From contig NZ_FOHQ01000001.1 of the NCBI RefSeq assembly GCF_900111645.1, forward strand, positions 124,001 to 188,000: a DNA stretch of 64,000 bases. The letters run 5' to 3'. How positions within the stretch are numbered: position 1 is the first letter of the stretch; each line of letters starts with the position of its first letter. The position numbers and the translations under genes are program-made. This DNA comes from Methanococcoides vulcani (lineage in GTDB: Archaea; Halobacteriota; Methanosarcinia; Methanosarcinales; Methanosarcinaceae). Below are positions 8,255-18,386 of this stretch, in pieces. The notes below the pieces were generated by a model. It saw nothing but the letters and a program-made list of their open reading frames with translations. It was not told the DNA's origin and searched no databases.

Positions 8255-10741
8255 TTAATCTATAAATTTTTCCATTGCATTCAAATCAAAACGATAAACA
8301 CTAGGACGGCATTTATCCCCATTTTCATCAAAATGAGTTGACTTATAGTCTTTTCTACCCTGATTTACACTCAAAATACCATCTTCAATCCATCTATCAA
8401 TAGCACTTGAAATGTTCATGCCTTGATTCTTCATTGCAGCTTTTACAGCAGATGGAATTATGTCCAGATAGCCATCTTCTGTAATCCATCCATACTTCTT
8501 AGAAAATCTGTAATTTTCCACATTCTCATTAATGATGAAATAGCCTCGATTTTCTTCAACCCAGTCGTTTACAGCACGAAGAACTTTCACTGGGTAGGGT
8601 ATAATTGGTTTTTCTTTTACAGTTTCATTAAAGAATGATTCAGTTAATTGCAAATTATCTTGCACTTCTATTCCTATTTCATCAAACACTTCTTCTAACA
8701 AGTCCCCGGCGACGGCAATCGCTGCAAAATTATTGCCCGCGCGGTTCATTGTGCCTGATTCATTATTTGTGAAATGCTCACGATAGTCCGCAAATTTTGA
8801 GATAAGCTCATCCTTATGGCTAAACACTTTTTTAGTATACAGGTCAGCGATATGGCCATAATTTCTTGAAATAGAATCTTCAACTTTCTCAACACTATCT
8901 GGCATATATGGCATGTTTTTTTGAATTTCAATGACTCGCACCTGCTGACCACCAAAACCATCTGCATCGGTAACAGGTTTTTCACCTGTCGTAAATGCAA
9001 CAGTTTTCCATCGATCAAGCATCCGCACACCACCATCTTTTTTAGCTCGGCCTTTGCTGACTTCATTTGAAATTATGTATACCAACGCTTTCATGTTATC
9101 AGATGTCTGAGTACTAGTTTCATCAATGAACAGAGGTAAGTCCGAAAAAATACTTGCTACATGTTCCAGATAGGCCGCTGTTGAATTGCCTGCTAATTTT
9201 AGTGCATCTGGGTTTCCTAACATACTGAAGGCTACTTTGCTGCTTATCGTCTTTCCTGTGCTTGTGTCGCCTGTATGATCTACAAAGTAAGACTGTACAC
9301 CTAATAACCTTAAAATGATCGAGGATGCTGCACAATAGCATTTAAATCGAGTGATGGGTTCAGCAATGATTTCCTCAACACCCTCCGCCCAATTATCGAG
9401 GGTACCTTTTTTTGCCAACCCCTTCACTTCTTCATTGTTAATCTGTACAACTGAACCGCCAGAGTCCTTGCAATAATATCGATTTCCAAGTACAAACATT
9501 TCATTCTGATATTTCCAGCCATTTTTCTGCACAAAGGTGATGCATGGTAGATCCTCTGCATTACTGTGTATTGATTCAGCGAAGTATTCGCAGAGATCTG
9601 CAGCTTTCTTTTCAGTTACATTAATGCCTTTATTTGCTAAAGTCAATAATGGACTTCTTTTGGTTAGATCTTCCTGCTTAACATACTCCTCTCTAAGTTT
9701 TCCAAGTGGATCTTTGAAAGTTATTCGATACCAGAACTCATCTTTATCTATATCATTTCCAATTGCAGAAACGACTACAGGCGTACGGCAGATGAGTGTG
9801 TTGGCTTTTGGACTTTCATTACAAAAATAAAGGCCGTTACCATCAATCCTATATTTATTAGGCAGTGCAATTCCATTCCATATGTTTCTGGAATTTACAT
9901 ATTCAATGGCTTTCCGGATTGTAATAGATAAATAATCTTCTCGATCCCATTTTGCCCTCTTAAGCCCGGATTTCCTGGCGAGACGGTCAATCTGGCTTTC
10001 ATCTTGGGTTCGATAAGCCAGGATGCCGCACAGAGCTATATCGGCCTGGCTTTGAGATTCGTAATATTGTTCCCAATTTCCTTTAAATAATTCGATGAAC
10101 TTTTCTCGGTTTGCAGCATTTCTGCATCTTGAAATTATTTCATCATCTTCAATTGTGCTGCTGATGGGGTCCGAATCAATGGAGGGGTCATCTGTTTGTT
10201 TATAGCCAATTTTCGCCTGTATAGAATCAAATGATTCATTAGTGTCATTTATTTCATCAGGTATGCCATCAATGATATTTCCGGTTACGGTAAAAAATCT
10301 CTTGCTGTCGTAAATTTCGCGAGTCTCTGATTTGTTTTTACCATTTTGATCTCTTTCTCCTCTGACGATTGCATGTGCACCTGTACCACTGGGAGAAATC
10401 TCTGCATAAGTATCGAGTTGCTGGATTTCCTTCAACACTTCTGGATCCCAAAAGCCAGATGAATTATCCCTTACATGATCCCAGTCAATACCAACAAATG
10501 GGTCGGAATCTGAGAATACAAATCCCAATCCTGAATATGTCTCAGGGAACTTAGTATACGTTGCGTATGTATCTTCAAAAGTCGACCATGTTGATGGATT
10601 CATGGGATTTGCTTTGTATCCTTTAGTTGTGTATGGTACTTTTGTTGTTTTCTTGTCGGTACTAGTTTCTAGTTTCCACAAGACCCATTGATTACAATCT
10701 TTGAGTTCTTGTGGAATATTTTCAAAATTGATTTCTTTCAT
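8255..10741 (-). CDS. Primase-helicase replication protein (PrimPol-like N-terminus, DUF927-type ATPase)
   Basis: 828 aa. The N-terminal 180 residues resemble primase-polymerase/virulence-associated E-type N-terminal domains: conserved WVLWK, VGIDWDHV with catalytic-type acidic residues, and PSGTGAHAIV. The middle and C-terminal part is a DUF927-like helicase with Walker A GDTSTGKT (about residue 490) and Walker B LPLFIDE. Such fused proteins replicate archaeal and bacterial plasmids and phages. No integrase or partition gene accompanies it, so it looks like a remnant of an integrated replicon. A purine-rich AAGGA lies upstream of the ATG. Confidence 0.82.
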   Translation of the reverse strand: MKEINFENIPQELKDCNQWVLWKLETSTDKKTTKVPYTTKGYKANPMNPSTWSTFEDTYATYTKFPETYSGLGFVFSDSDPFVGIDWDHVRDNSSGFWDPEVLKEIQQLDTYAEISPSGTGAHAIVRGERDQNGKNKSETREIYDSKRFFTVTGNIIDGIPDEINDTNESFDSIQAKIGYKQTDDPSIDSDPISSTIEDDEIISRCRNAANREKFIELFKGNWEQYYESQSQADIALCGILAYRTQDESQIDRLARKSGLKRAKWDREDYLSITIRKAIEYVNSRNIWNGIALPNKYRIDGNGLYFCNESPKANTLICRTPVVVSAIGNDIDKDEFWYRITFKDPLGKLREEYVKQEDLTKRSPLLTLANKGINVTEKKAADLCEYFAESIHSNAEDLPCITFVQKNGWKYQNEMFVLGNRYYCKDSGGSVVQINNEEVKGLAKKGTLDNWAEGVEEIIAEPITRFKCYCAASSIILRLLGVQSYFVDHTGDTSTGKTISSKVAFSMLGNPDALKLAGNSTAAYLEHVASIFSDLPLFIDETSTQTSDNMKALVYIISNEVSKGRAKKDGGVRMLDRWKTVAFTTGEKPVTDADGFGGQQVRVIEIQKNMPYMPDSVEKVEDSISRNYGHIADLYTKKVFSHKDELISKFADYREHFTNNESGTMNRAGNNFAAIAVAGDLLEEVFDEIGIEVQDNLQLTESFFNETVKEKPIIPYPVKVLRAVNDWVEENRGYFIINENVENYRFSKKYGWITEDGYLDIIPSAVKAAMKNQGMNISSAIDRWIEDGILSVNQGRKDYKSTHFDENGDKCRPSVYRFDLNAMEKFID

Positions 10742-10939
10742 AATAACTTTTCCTTATATTTTTTAAAGTTGGGTCTTGCCAAAAGCAAAGCTCATGCTTC
10801 TGATTCATATTAACAAATCTTGAGTTCCACGAATAGTAACGAGAACCGCCCTTCTTAAAATGATGAACCTTATCTAGAATGAGGGGGGTTTAATTTAATA
10901 ACACTAATTCAATAAGTAGAGCCATTTTTTTGGCAAATG

Positions 10940-10991
10940 CCTCAAATTGCTTAAGTGGATAGAAAGATCAATTCACTTAAGCAATTTGAGG
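10940..10991. repeat. Perfect 18-bp inverted repeat with 16-nt spacer
   Basis: CCTCAAATTGCTTAAGTG at 10940-10957 is repeated exactly in reverse complement at 10974-10991. A small GGCA/TGCC hairpin and a T-run lie just left of it. Possible roles are an end hairpin of an IS200/IS605-type element, a strong transcript hairpin, or a replication site of the integrated element. The sequence alone does not decide. Confidence 0.7.
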
Positions 10992-10999
10992 ACTTTTGT

Positions 11000-11470
11000 T
11001 TTATGAGCAATGCATTCTTGCTCTTAATCGATACAGTGTTTTTTTGTTACTGTAAGTCCACCCGTAACCCGTTGCCAAGCGGCTTCTGCCTTCTAGTAGT
11101 CAATTTATCCTTCAGGCAGATTAAGGCGTCTCACACACTGTCGCATGTCTCTCAACATGACGCCAGAACTATAGTCAGTGTTGTCTTCACTGACACCTGC
11201 AACTTCGCAAGTTCGCACGGATTGAAGGGCAATAGCATGGCTATGAAATACCTACTGTTTCCAGAATGTCAGCGGAATTTCCGCCAGCACTTTCAGCATT
11301 TCTGCTACTGATACAATCCTCCCTCGCTGCATCTTAACCATGCAGGATTTAAGAAAGAGGTGTTGCGATCGATCATTGATCAACCACAAGGGCAGCCGCA
11401 CAAAGAAACAAAAAGGAACACGCGACCACACAAAACACCTCACTATAGGGGCTGAAAGAGCGACTCGCAT
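11000..11470 (-). pseudogene. Possible decayed transposase-like gene
   Basis: The minus strand holds short open segments in different frames. One, ending near 11252, reads SVAEMLKVLAEIPLTFWKQ; another, near 11100-11180, reads LRDMRQCVRRLNLPEG. Both are interrupted by stops and frame changes. They look like protein-coding remains, and their place in a mobile region next to a long inverted repeat makes a transposase likely, but I do not recognise a specific family. Confidence 0.25.
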
Positions 11471-11551
11471 ATATGTGTGTTGATTAAAACGGTATCAATA
11501 GAGGTTATATTAATTTCAAATTTGTGGCGAAAGCTATATATCTGCAAGAAG

Positions 11552-11559
11552 TATATAAT
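11552..11559 (+). promoter_or_regulatory. Archaeal TATA box for the 109-aa gene
   Basis: TATATAAT preceded by an A/G-rich AAGAAG resembling a BRE. It is about 50 nt upstream of the ATG at 11608, at a distance that fits a short leader. Confidence 0.5.
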
Positions 11560-11607
11560 AATGGTTGTACAACTATTGTATCTTTCAATATACTGAGGCG
11601 CTAAGTA

Positions 11608-11937
11608 ATGAAATCTATAGGTAAATTCAAAGTTATAAAGCATAAACCAAAAGCAAATGTTGTGTACCCAATGATTAGGTTGCCGCAATCTTATGCAAAT
11701 ATTACTGGTGATGTTGCACACGTTTTTGAAATTGAAAACAACGGAAAACCTTTATTTTTGATATCTTTGGACGAAAACTTCGATGAAAACGTAGTTGTAC
11801 AACCAACTACCCAATCCGACCTCGAAAAAAGAGTAGCTTCACTAGAACAACAACTAAAATCGCTATCAGAAACCCATGCGACTGCCGGGATTCGAACCCG
11901 GGTTCTAAGCTTGGGAAGCTCAGGTCATAGCCTCTAA
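11608..11937 (+). CDS. Small element-borne protein with coiled-coil tail, reading into tRNA-Gly
   Basis: 109 aa, family not recognised. Residues 1-70 form a compact mixed sequence (IGKFKVIKHKPKANVVYPMI); residues about 72-90 (DLEKRVASLEQQLKSLSE) look like a short coiled coil. The last 20 residues (AGIRTRVLSLGSSGHSL) are encoded by the antisense strand of the tRNA-Gly gene, so the tail depends on where the element joined the tRNA. TATA box upstream, with GAGG about 9 nt before the ATG. It could be a DNA-binding or regulatory protein of the element; no function is claimed. Confidence 0.6.
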   Translation: MKSIGKFKVIKHKPKANVVYPMIRLPQSYANITGDVAHVFEIENNGKPLFLISLDENFDENVVVQPTTQSDLEKRVASLEQQLKSLSETHATAGIRTRVLSLGSSGHSL

Positions 11938-11948
11938 ACCACAGCCGC
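11877..11948 (-). tRNA. tRNA-Gly (anticodon CCC)
   Basis: 72 nt. Acceptor GCGGCTG pairs with CAGTCGC (one G-U); the anticodon stem TGAGC/GCTTA carries loop TTCCCAA, giving anticodon CCC. The T-arm contains GGGTTCGAATCCC, and the discriminator is A. No intron. It marks the border between core genes on the right and the integrated element on the left, a common insertion target. Confidence 0.95.
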
Positions 11949-12034
11949 ACACTGTACTATCTTTCTTTATTCTTTTTAGATTATAGCTGTTTTGGTTTGC
12001 TGGTGGCGATTTGTGGGGTGTTGTGACTGGCGGT

Positions 12035-13248
<1,214 letters not shown>

Positions 13249-13327
13249 TCAGGGTCAGGCTATTAATGCAGTAGTATTTTTTTGTAAAGTCTCAACTATT
13301 GCTGTAAGTTGCAAAAAGAAAAAAGGT

Positions 13328-13603
13328 TCATTGAACAGCCTTGTTAAAGACTGAGATGAACTCGTCGCACTCTGTGATCAGTGTTGCAACAGCATCTTTG
13401 ACAACAGCTATAGGATCAGCGTTCTCTGTCTTGATGAACAGGATCGGTTCACTGATCGTAACGTGTTTCATGTCATATGATGCCGTATGGACACGTTCGT
13501 CTTCAAGAAGAATGATCTTGAGCATGTTCAGGAGGGTATGACTTTCTCCTGCGATCTCAAGTTTCATTTCATCTTCTGATTTCTCTAAGATCTTAAGTTC
13601 CAT
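13328..13603 (-). CDS. rpoL: RNA polymerase subunit L (Rpo11)
   Basis: 91 aa, normal for the family. The central HTLLNMLKIILLEDERVHTASYDMKH is the conserved dimer interface pairing with subunit D in polymerase assembly. It lies directly downstream of csl4 in an archaeal cluster of exosome, RNA polymerase and diphthamide genes. Confidence 0.95.
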   Translation of the reverse strand: MELKILEKSEDEMKLEIAGESHTLLNMLKIILLEDERVHTASYDMKHVTISEPILFIKTENADPIAVVKDAVATLITECDEFISVFNKAVQ

Positions 13604-13633
13604 TAAATGATCTCCTGCAATTATGTGATCTGA

Positions 13634-14404
13634 TCAAATTACACCTGTGCCATAGCCTGAAGACAACTTGCGTGATTCAATATGTCCGCACTCAGGGCAC
13701 TTCAGTTTATTATCATCGACCTTAAGTGTGGTGCCACAATTGGCACATCGTGCGGTCATTACTCCAAGCTCATCTCCGGCAGTGGTCATCCTCATGTTCT
13801 CAGTATTGATGATCTTTGCCTTAACAACATCTGAAACGGAGAACTCCTGTGACATTTCCTTCACGTATGATTCCTTCACATTGGACACGTGGATCGCAGC
13901 GATGCCCGGATTGATGAACTCTCGGTCATCATTTCCTTTGATCCCGCCGATCTGGACAAGTGCCATGGAGTCGCGCACGTTCATGACCGTTCCGACGATA
14001 ATATCTCCTCTGCTAATGGTTGGAGGTGTGCTTGTGGTTGGCTTGACAGAGATCTTCCTGCGTTTCTTGTTGACCATTACATGTCCGGTAGCAAGTGAGT
14101 GGATATCTCCCCTGACCGTAAATGTGTTGTCTCCGCCTTCGAACTCTTCTGTAGTACCGATAAGGTCTCCCGGCAGTACAAAGGTCTTCTCTTCAGGAGA
14201 TATGTGTTCAAGTTCCTCAATTTCAGGCTCTGCTTCTGGTTCCGGTTTAGGTCTGGATCTGCCCCTGTTGTCTTTCCTGGAGTCTCTGCTGTCCTTCCTG
14301 GATCCTCTGTTGTCCCTTCTGGAATCTCGGTTGTCTTTCCTGGGGGCGCTGTCTCTCTTAGGAGCCCTGCTCTTTTCCCTGTCCCCGGTCTTTTTCTCTG
14401 CCAC
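13634..14404 (-). CDS. csl4: Exosome RNA-binding subunit Csl4 with charged N-terminal repeat extension
   Basis: 256 aa from a GTG start. Residues about 75-125 form the N-terminal Csl4 domain (VLPGDLIGTTEEF), about 130-210 the S1 domain, and the C-terminus a zinc ribbon (CANC...CPEC). Csl4 caps the Rrp41/Rrp42 ring and recruits RNA. The first 60 residues are unusual: repeated blocks such as DNRDSRRDNRGSRKDSRDSR, rich in Arg, Asp and Ser. The frame stays open for about 43 more codons upstream without an ATG, so the true start is uncertain; GTG at 14404 has AAGGT just upstream. Confidence 0.9.
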   Translation of the reverse strand: MAEKKTGDREKSRAPKRDSAPRKDNRDSRRDNRGSRKDSRDSRKDNRGRSRPKPEPEAEPEIEELEHISPEEKTFVLPGDLIGTTEEFEGGDNTFTVRGDIHSLATGHVMVNKKRRKISVKPTTSTPPTISRGDIIVGTVMNVRDSMALVQIGGIKGNDDREFINPGIAAIHVSNVKESYVKEMSQEFSVSDVVKAKIINTENMRMTTAGDELGVMTARCANCGTTLKVDDNKLKCPECGHIESRKLSSGYGTGVI

Positions 14405-14553
14405 TTCTACCTTTTCGCTGGCAGCCTTTACTGTTTCTTCTTCGACCTTGGTCTCTTCAGTTGAAGATTTGATGTTCCTTCTGGTCGTTTTCTTACGGTT
14501 TCTTATTCTAATAGGAATCCCTCTTGTAGATTAGATATGCCAGGTTATTTTGC

Positions 14554-15159
14554 TCAATTGTCCTGGTCATTTTCCTTTGTTATCCTGTAGATTTCTACCT
14601 CAATTCTTTCTACATCTTTTTTATGGAATTTAAAGGTTCGTTTTATTGGAAACCCTGTATTATACCATTCTGTAATAACAGCAGGTTCTATAAATTTTTT
14701 GACAAAGGCCAGACTTCCACTATTATGTATGGAATACGTAACATCCCCAACTTTCATGGCAGTTGAAAGGAACGGCCTGTCACTGCCTTTGACCTGTGCT
14801 CCAAATGGCGGGTTCATCACAACGGTATGTGCATGTCCCCTGACCTGTCTTATATCAAGACATTCAAATTCCACTTCAACCCCGAGCTTTTCTGCGTTCT
14901 CCCTTGCAATATCAAGGGCAGCAGGGTCGGAATCAAAGCCGACCACCCTCTTTGCACCAAGGACCTTAGCACCAATTGCCAGCATCCCTGTGCCGCAGCC
15001 CAGGTCGTAGACGGTGTCATCAAGGTCGCCTTTCATGAACGCGAAATGAAGCAGTTCCGCAGCAAGTACGGACGGAGTCGAATACTGTTCGAGTGTGACA
15101 TCCGGGGAATCAAAACTTCTCACCTTTTCAAGAAGTATCTCCAGCTTGCGTTGTTTCAT
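14554..15159 (-). CDS. METTL5-like RNA N6-adenine methyltransferase
   Basis: 201 aa. SAM-binding motif DLGCGTGMLAIGA (about residue 52) and catalytic NPPFG (about residue 115) match the METTL5 group of class I methyltransferases, which methylate adenine in structured RNA (rRNA in eukaryotes). It sits between dph2 and csl4 on the same strand, with 7 bp to dph2, consistent with co-transcription. The RNA target in this organism is not shown by the sequence. Confidence 0.85.
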   Translation of the reverse strand: MKQRKLEILLEKVRSFDSPDVTLEQYSTPSVLAAELLHFAFMKGDLDDTVYDLGCGTGMLAIGAKVLGAKRVVGFDSDPAALDIARENAEKLGVEVEFECLDIRQVRGHAHTVVMNPPFGAQVKGSDRPFLSTAMKVGDVTYSIHNSGSLAFVKKFIEPAVITEWYNTGFPIKRTFKFHKKDVERIEVEIYRITKENDQDN

Positions 15160-15166
15160 TGCTTCC

Positions 15167-16162
15167 TTACTCTCCCCTTATCTCATCAAAGGTTATCTCT
15201 TCCCACTCGCGCTCTCCGATCACTATCTCGAACTCCTGCGGGGTCAGCATAGGTGCAGAGAACCTGCCAACTTCATCAACTGCAAGTCTTGGACAGGCGG
15301 TGCTCACAAAAGCATCCACCTTGAACTGCAGCATCTGGTCAGGTGTTATCAGGTCCATTGTAAGTATATAAGCGGTCTTGCCTCTCTTTTCAGCAAGCTC
15401 TTTCAGCTGCCTGGCAAGAGCCATCCGGTCCTGGCCGGGCTTTGTTGACACCAGTATCCCGAAGGTTTCCGCATCCAGGGAATTGGCAATAACCGCACTG
15501 CGCTGTTTTAGTATCCTTCTGGGATCGACCTCGCGCACCTCATTTGAGAACGGATCTGCGACCAATACCCTTTTTCCGGTAGCCAGTGAAACTCCAAGGG
15601 GGTGGAACTCCCCGCTACCGATGTAGAGGAACTCATCACAGTCAAGACCGTCAGCAACTGAGAAATTGCATCCGAGAACCTGGCCTGCATAGGCTATCTT
15701 GCTGTCCCCTCTTCCGATAAGGCACTCCTTTCCTTCGGATGCAAGGATCTCGCAAACATCCGGCAGCTTCTGTATATGCTGTACCGTGGTGAGCACTCCG
15801 ACACGCTTGCCTTTTATCTCAGGAACGGCTTTCCTGACCACTTCCTTCACGTCTGTATCGGAGCGTGTTTCGATAAAAATGACCTTCTCACTGTATTTGT
15901 TATCATCAAGTTGAGCATGGCCGAAATGGAACAAAATGTCAACATTGTCAAGGATAGCAACATCAAGATCACATGCACCATAACAGGGGTTTGCAGAGAT
16001 CAGTATGTCAACACCGGTAGCTTCACTTATCTGTGATGCGATAGCAGGTGCACGTCTTTTAAAGCCTTCAGGGAACTGCAATCCGATAATTGCAGGTTGT
16101 GCATCCTTTATGATATCAATTATATGTTCGATCCTGAAGTCGAAGGGTTCACTGCTGCTCAC
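15167..16162 (-). CDS. dph2: Diphthamide synthase Dph2 (noncanonical radical SAM)
   Basis: 331 aa from GTG at 16162, chosen because sequence further upstream overlaps hpt and is not family-like. It transfers the 3-amino-3-carboxypropyl group of SAM to a histidine of EF-2. The three [4Fe-4S]-ligating cysteines are visible in context: [14 protein letters not shown] and STACPRL. The archaeal enzyme works as a homodimer. The start overlaps the end of hpt by 14 bp. Confidence 0.92.
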   Translation of the reverse strand: MSSSEPFDFRIEHIIDIIKDAQPAIIGLQFPEGFKRRAPAIASQISEATGVDILISANPCYGACDLDVAILDNVDILFHFGHAQLDDNKYSEKVIFIETRSDTDVKEVVRKAVPEIKGKRVGVLTTVQHIQKLPDVCEILASEGKECLIGRGDSKIAYAGQVLGCNFSVADGLDCDEFLYIGSGEFHPLGVSLATGKRVLVADPFSNEVREVDPRRILKQRSAVIANSLDAETFGILVSTKPGQDRMALARQLKELAEKRGKTAYILTMDLITPDQMLQFKVDAFVSTACPRLAVDEVGRFSAPMLTPQEFEIVIGEREWEEITFDEIRGE

Positions 16163-16721
16163 CAGCCACCTCCAGAATGGAGACTCCGTTTTGGTCAACA
16201 TCGATCTTGACCAGGGTGTCGATCTCATAGCCCATATCACGCATCTGAATGGCACCATCGCCCCTGCTGATAACAACGATCACGTTAGTGATCTGTGCTC
16301 CCATCTTCTCAAGGGCTGGCAGAAGTGCCTTTAATGTACCTCCAGTACTGATCACATCATCGACCACAAGCACCTTTTCGCCCTTGTTCACACCATTGAT
16401 GTACAGTTCTCCCTTTGAGTAGCCGGTGCTCTGGGACAGGATGACCTCTCCTTCGAGTCCGTATTGCCTCTTCCTTACAATGGAAAATGGGATGCCTGTC
16501 TTCAGGGACAGGGTCGTTGCAAGGGGGATGCCCATTGCCTCGATGGAAACTATCCTGTCATAATCGGTACCTGCGATGCTGATCATGTGTTCGGCGATCT
16601 CATCGAGCAGTTCGGGCTCGAGTGATGGTACGCCATCTGATATCGGGTGAATGAAATAAGGGTATTCGCCTCTGTTCACAATAGGTGCTTTCCGGAGTGA
16701 TTCCTGAAGAACTTCTAACAT
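16149..16721 (-). CDS. hpt: Hypoxanthine/guanine phosphoribosyltransferase
   Basis: 190 aa from the ATG at 16721; a further ATG six codons upstream is possible. The PRPP-binding motif [13 protein letters not shown] is at about residue 115; the N-terminal [20 protein letters not shown] is typical of the archaeal HGPRT group formerly annotated as adenine phosphoribosyltransferase. Salvages purine bases with PRPP. First gene of the run leading to rpoL. Confidence 0.88.
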   Translation of the reverse strand: MLEVLQESLRKAPIVNRGEYPYFIHPISDGVPSLEPELLDEIAEHMISIAGTDYDRIVSIEAMGIPLATTLSLKTGIPFSIVRKRQYGLEGEVILSQSTGYSKGELYINGVNKGEKVLVVDDVISTGGTLKALLPALEKMGAQITNVIVVISRGDGAIQMRDMGYEIDTLVKIDVDQNGVSILEVAGEQQ

Positions 16722-16776
16722 ATTATCGTGCCCTTTCAATTTAGGTCAGGCCAATTACAGCCCCGGACCGCTACGA

Positions 16777-18372
16777 TCATGCTTTCGTCACTTCAGACGA
16801 AGCAGAAGATGCAATATCCGTCAGATCGTCACGTTCCTCTTTTATTGCAGAATAAAGGGTTTCCTTACTTAAAAGTACTGGATGGTAATACCTGCCACCG
16901 GCAACCTCTGCCAGACCTTCGGCAAGTACGCTGCCACTATTGCTGATGTCTACGACCAGCATGTTGACCTTGTGGTCTGCGACCCTCCTGCACACCTGCA
17001 TAAGTTCCCGTTTGATGTTGCCTCCAAGGTGCATCGGGACGTTTGCCGTACCATCTGTGACAAGTATCATAATAGGGACTGCAGCAGGTTCACGTTTAAC
17101 CGCCTGAAGCAGCGTCTCAAGCCCGGTAAGCATTCCTGATGCCATTGGGGTCGTACCTCCGAACGGGACCATTTCCAGATACCTCTTTGCAGCTTCCACC
17201 GATGATGTGAACGGCAGCACAAGTTCTGCTGACCTTCCGCTGTACGTGACCAGTGAAACACGGTCCCTTCTCTGGTATGCATCCTTTAGTAATGCAAGTA
17301 CAACATCAGTTGTGATCTTTATCTTCTCGCTCTCATCCATGGAGCCGGACGTATCAAAGACGATGTTAATGAGCGTGGATATTCTCCGACGCCTTATCTT
17401 CTCCCGTATGTCGCTCTTTTTGACAACGATCTTCCCGTCCACAGCACGATGTGCTGCTGCACGGATGGTGGGTGCAATAGCAATATCAGTTATCTTGTCA
17501 CCGGGCATCCGGTATCTTACATATCTGCCACGCTTGCTTTTGGTAAGTACTTCCGCACGCCTGCCCGATTTGAGCCTTCCTGTCACGACCTTCTTCTTTT
17601 GTTTGTTCCTGGCAAAATCGGTGAGTATCTTGCTAACGACCTTCTCATCCTCAAAGGAGTCTTCCCTGTTTCCATTTTCAGGTGTTCCTTTTACGGAAAG
17701 TTTTTCCACTTCTGATCTTATACCTGCATCCGGAACAGCCTGTACTTGCTCCTCCTCTTTTTTATCTTTAGGCGGTCGGACCTCAATCTGCATAGTGTCT
17801 TTCGAAACTGTCTGTAATGCGGTCTCAGGAGCCTGGATTACAGCTGTTGTGTCGTTATTGTTGTTGTTATTGTTGGCCTTTTTGACAAGTACCGGAGCCT
17901 TTTTCCTTATCCTTCTCGGTCCACTCTCTACGCATGGTTCGTATTCTGTTGGAACGAGATGAACCTGGATATCTTTATCACTGCATTCTTCAACCTCTTC
18001 GGTGAGCTTGATGTTCATAACTTCGATAGGGTTAGCAATGGGGAGAAATTCAGCTTCCTCTTTTAGTTCTTCATCAGGGGTGATCCGGACGTTGACCTCA
18101 TCTTCAATTGAAGTGAAAAAAGATATCGGGTCTACAACAACATGGTCGTTATCCGAAATAATAAAAACGTCTTCCACATCTTCCGGATGAAGTTTTTCCG
18201 CCATGGAGAGCAATTTCTCATGCACTGCTAATGTATTCTCTCCGCTGATCTGTGAAAGTTCTTCCAGCGGCAATCTGATGCTGAGAACAGGTCTCCCTGG
18301 GTTGAAGACCTTTATATCATAATCCCGGTCAAGACCTCTTCGCATACGCGATGCCGTAACTTTGTCCTTCAT
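16777..18372 (-). CDS. VWA-domain protein, chelatase D-subunit-like
   Basis: 531 aa. The C-terminal third is a von Willebrand A domain with MIDAS motif DTSGSM (about residue 345), a TPMASG segment and LVTDGTAN, close to the C-terminal part of BchD/ChlD. The N-terminal half is variable, acidic and contains a run of seven Asn encoded by AAC/AAT repeats. It lies 14 bp downstream of an AAA+ ATPase gene, giving a BchI/BchD-type motor-plus-adaptor pair. No large chelatase subunit (CobN/BchH) is in view, so the metal or client is unknown. Confidence 0.85.
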   Translation of the reverse strand: MKDKVTASRMRRGLDRDYDIKVFNPGRPVLSIRLPLEELSQISGENTLAVHEKLLSMAEKLHPEDVEDVFIISDNDHVVVDPISFFTSIEDEVNVRITPDEELKEEAEFLPIANPIEVMNIKLTEEVEECSDKDIQVHLVPTEYEPCVESGPRRIRKKAPVLVKKANNNNNNNDTTAVIQAPETALQTVSKDTMQIEVRPPKDKKEEEQVQAVPDAGIRSEVEKLSVKGTPENGNREDSFEDEKVVSKILTDFARNKQKKKVVTGRLKSGRRAEVLTKSKRGRYVRYRMPGDKITDIAIAPTIRAAAHRAVDGKIVVKKSDIREKIRRRRISTLINIVFDTSGSMDESEKIKITTDVVLALLKDAYQRRDRVSLVTYSGRSAELVLPFTSSVEAAKRYLEMVPFGGTTPMASGMLTGLETLLQAVKREPAAVPIMILVTDGTANVPMHLGGNIKRELMQVCRRVADHKVNMLVVDISNSGSVLAEGLAEVAGGRYYHPVLLSKETLYSAIKEERDDLTDIASSASSEVTKA

Positions 18373-18386
18373 CCGTTATACCCTTA

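Larger units (their letters stand above)
10742..11607. other. Gene-poor decayed stretch of the integrated element
   Basis: About 865 bases with no intact gene. It contains the promoter side of the primase gene (TTTAAAAAATATAAGG on the minus strand just above 10741), a perfect long inverted repeat at 10940-10991, possible transposase decay at 11000-11470, and a TATA box at 11552 for the next gene. The middle is less AT-rich than the flanks, which suggests a different origin. Confidence 0.6.

Noticed and set aside
10955-11311. 118-codon plus-strand frame after the inverted repeat
   Set aside because: It starts inside the inverted repeat and lies antisense to the decayed minus-strand coding remains; composition is not protein-like.
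13668-14534. 288-codon plus-strand frame opposite csl4
   Set aside because: Shadow caused by the Arg/Asp/Ser repeat codons of csl4; Leu/Ser-rich with no similarity.
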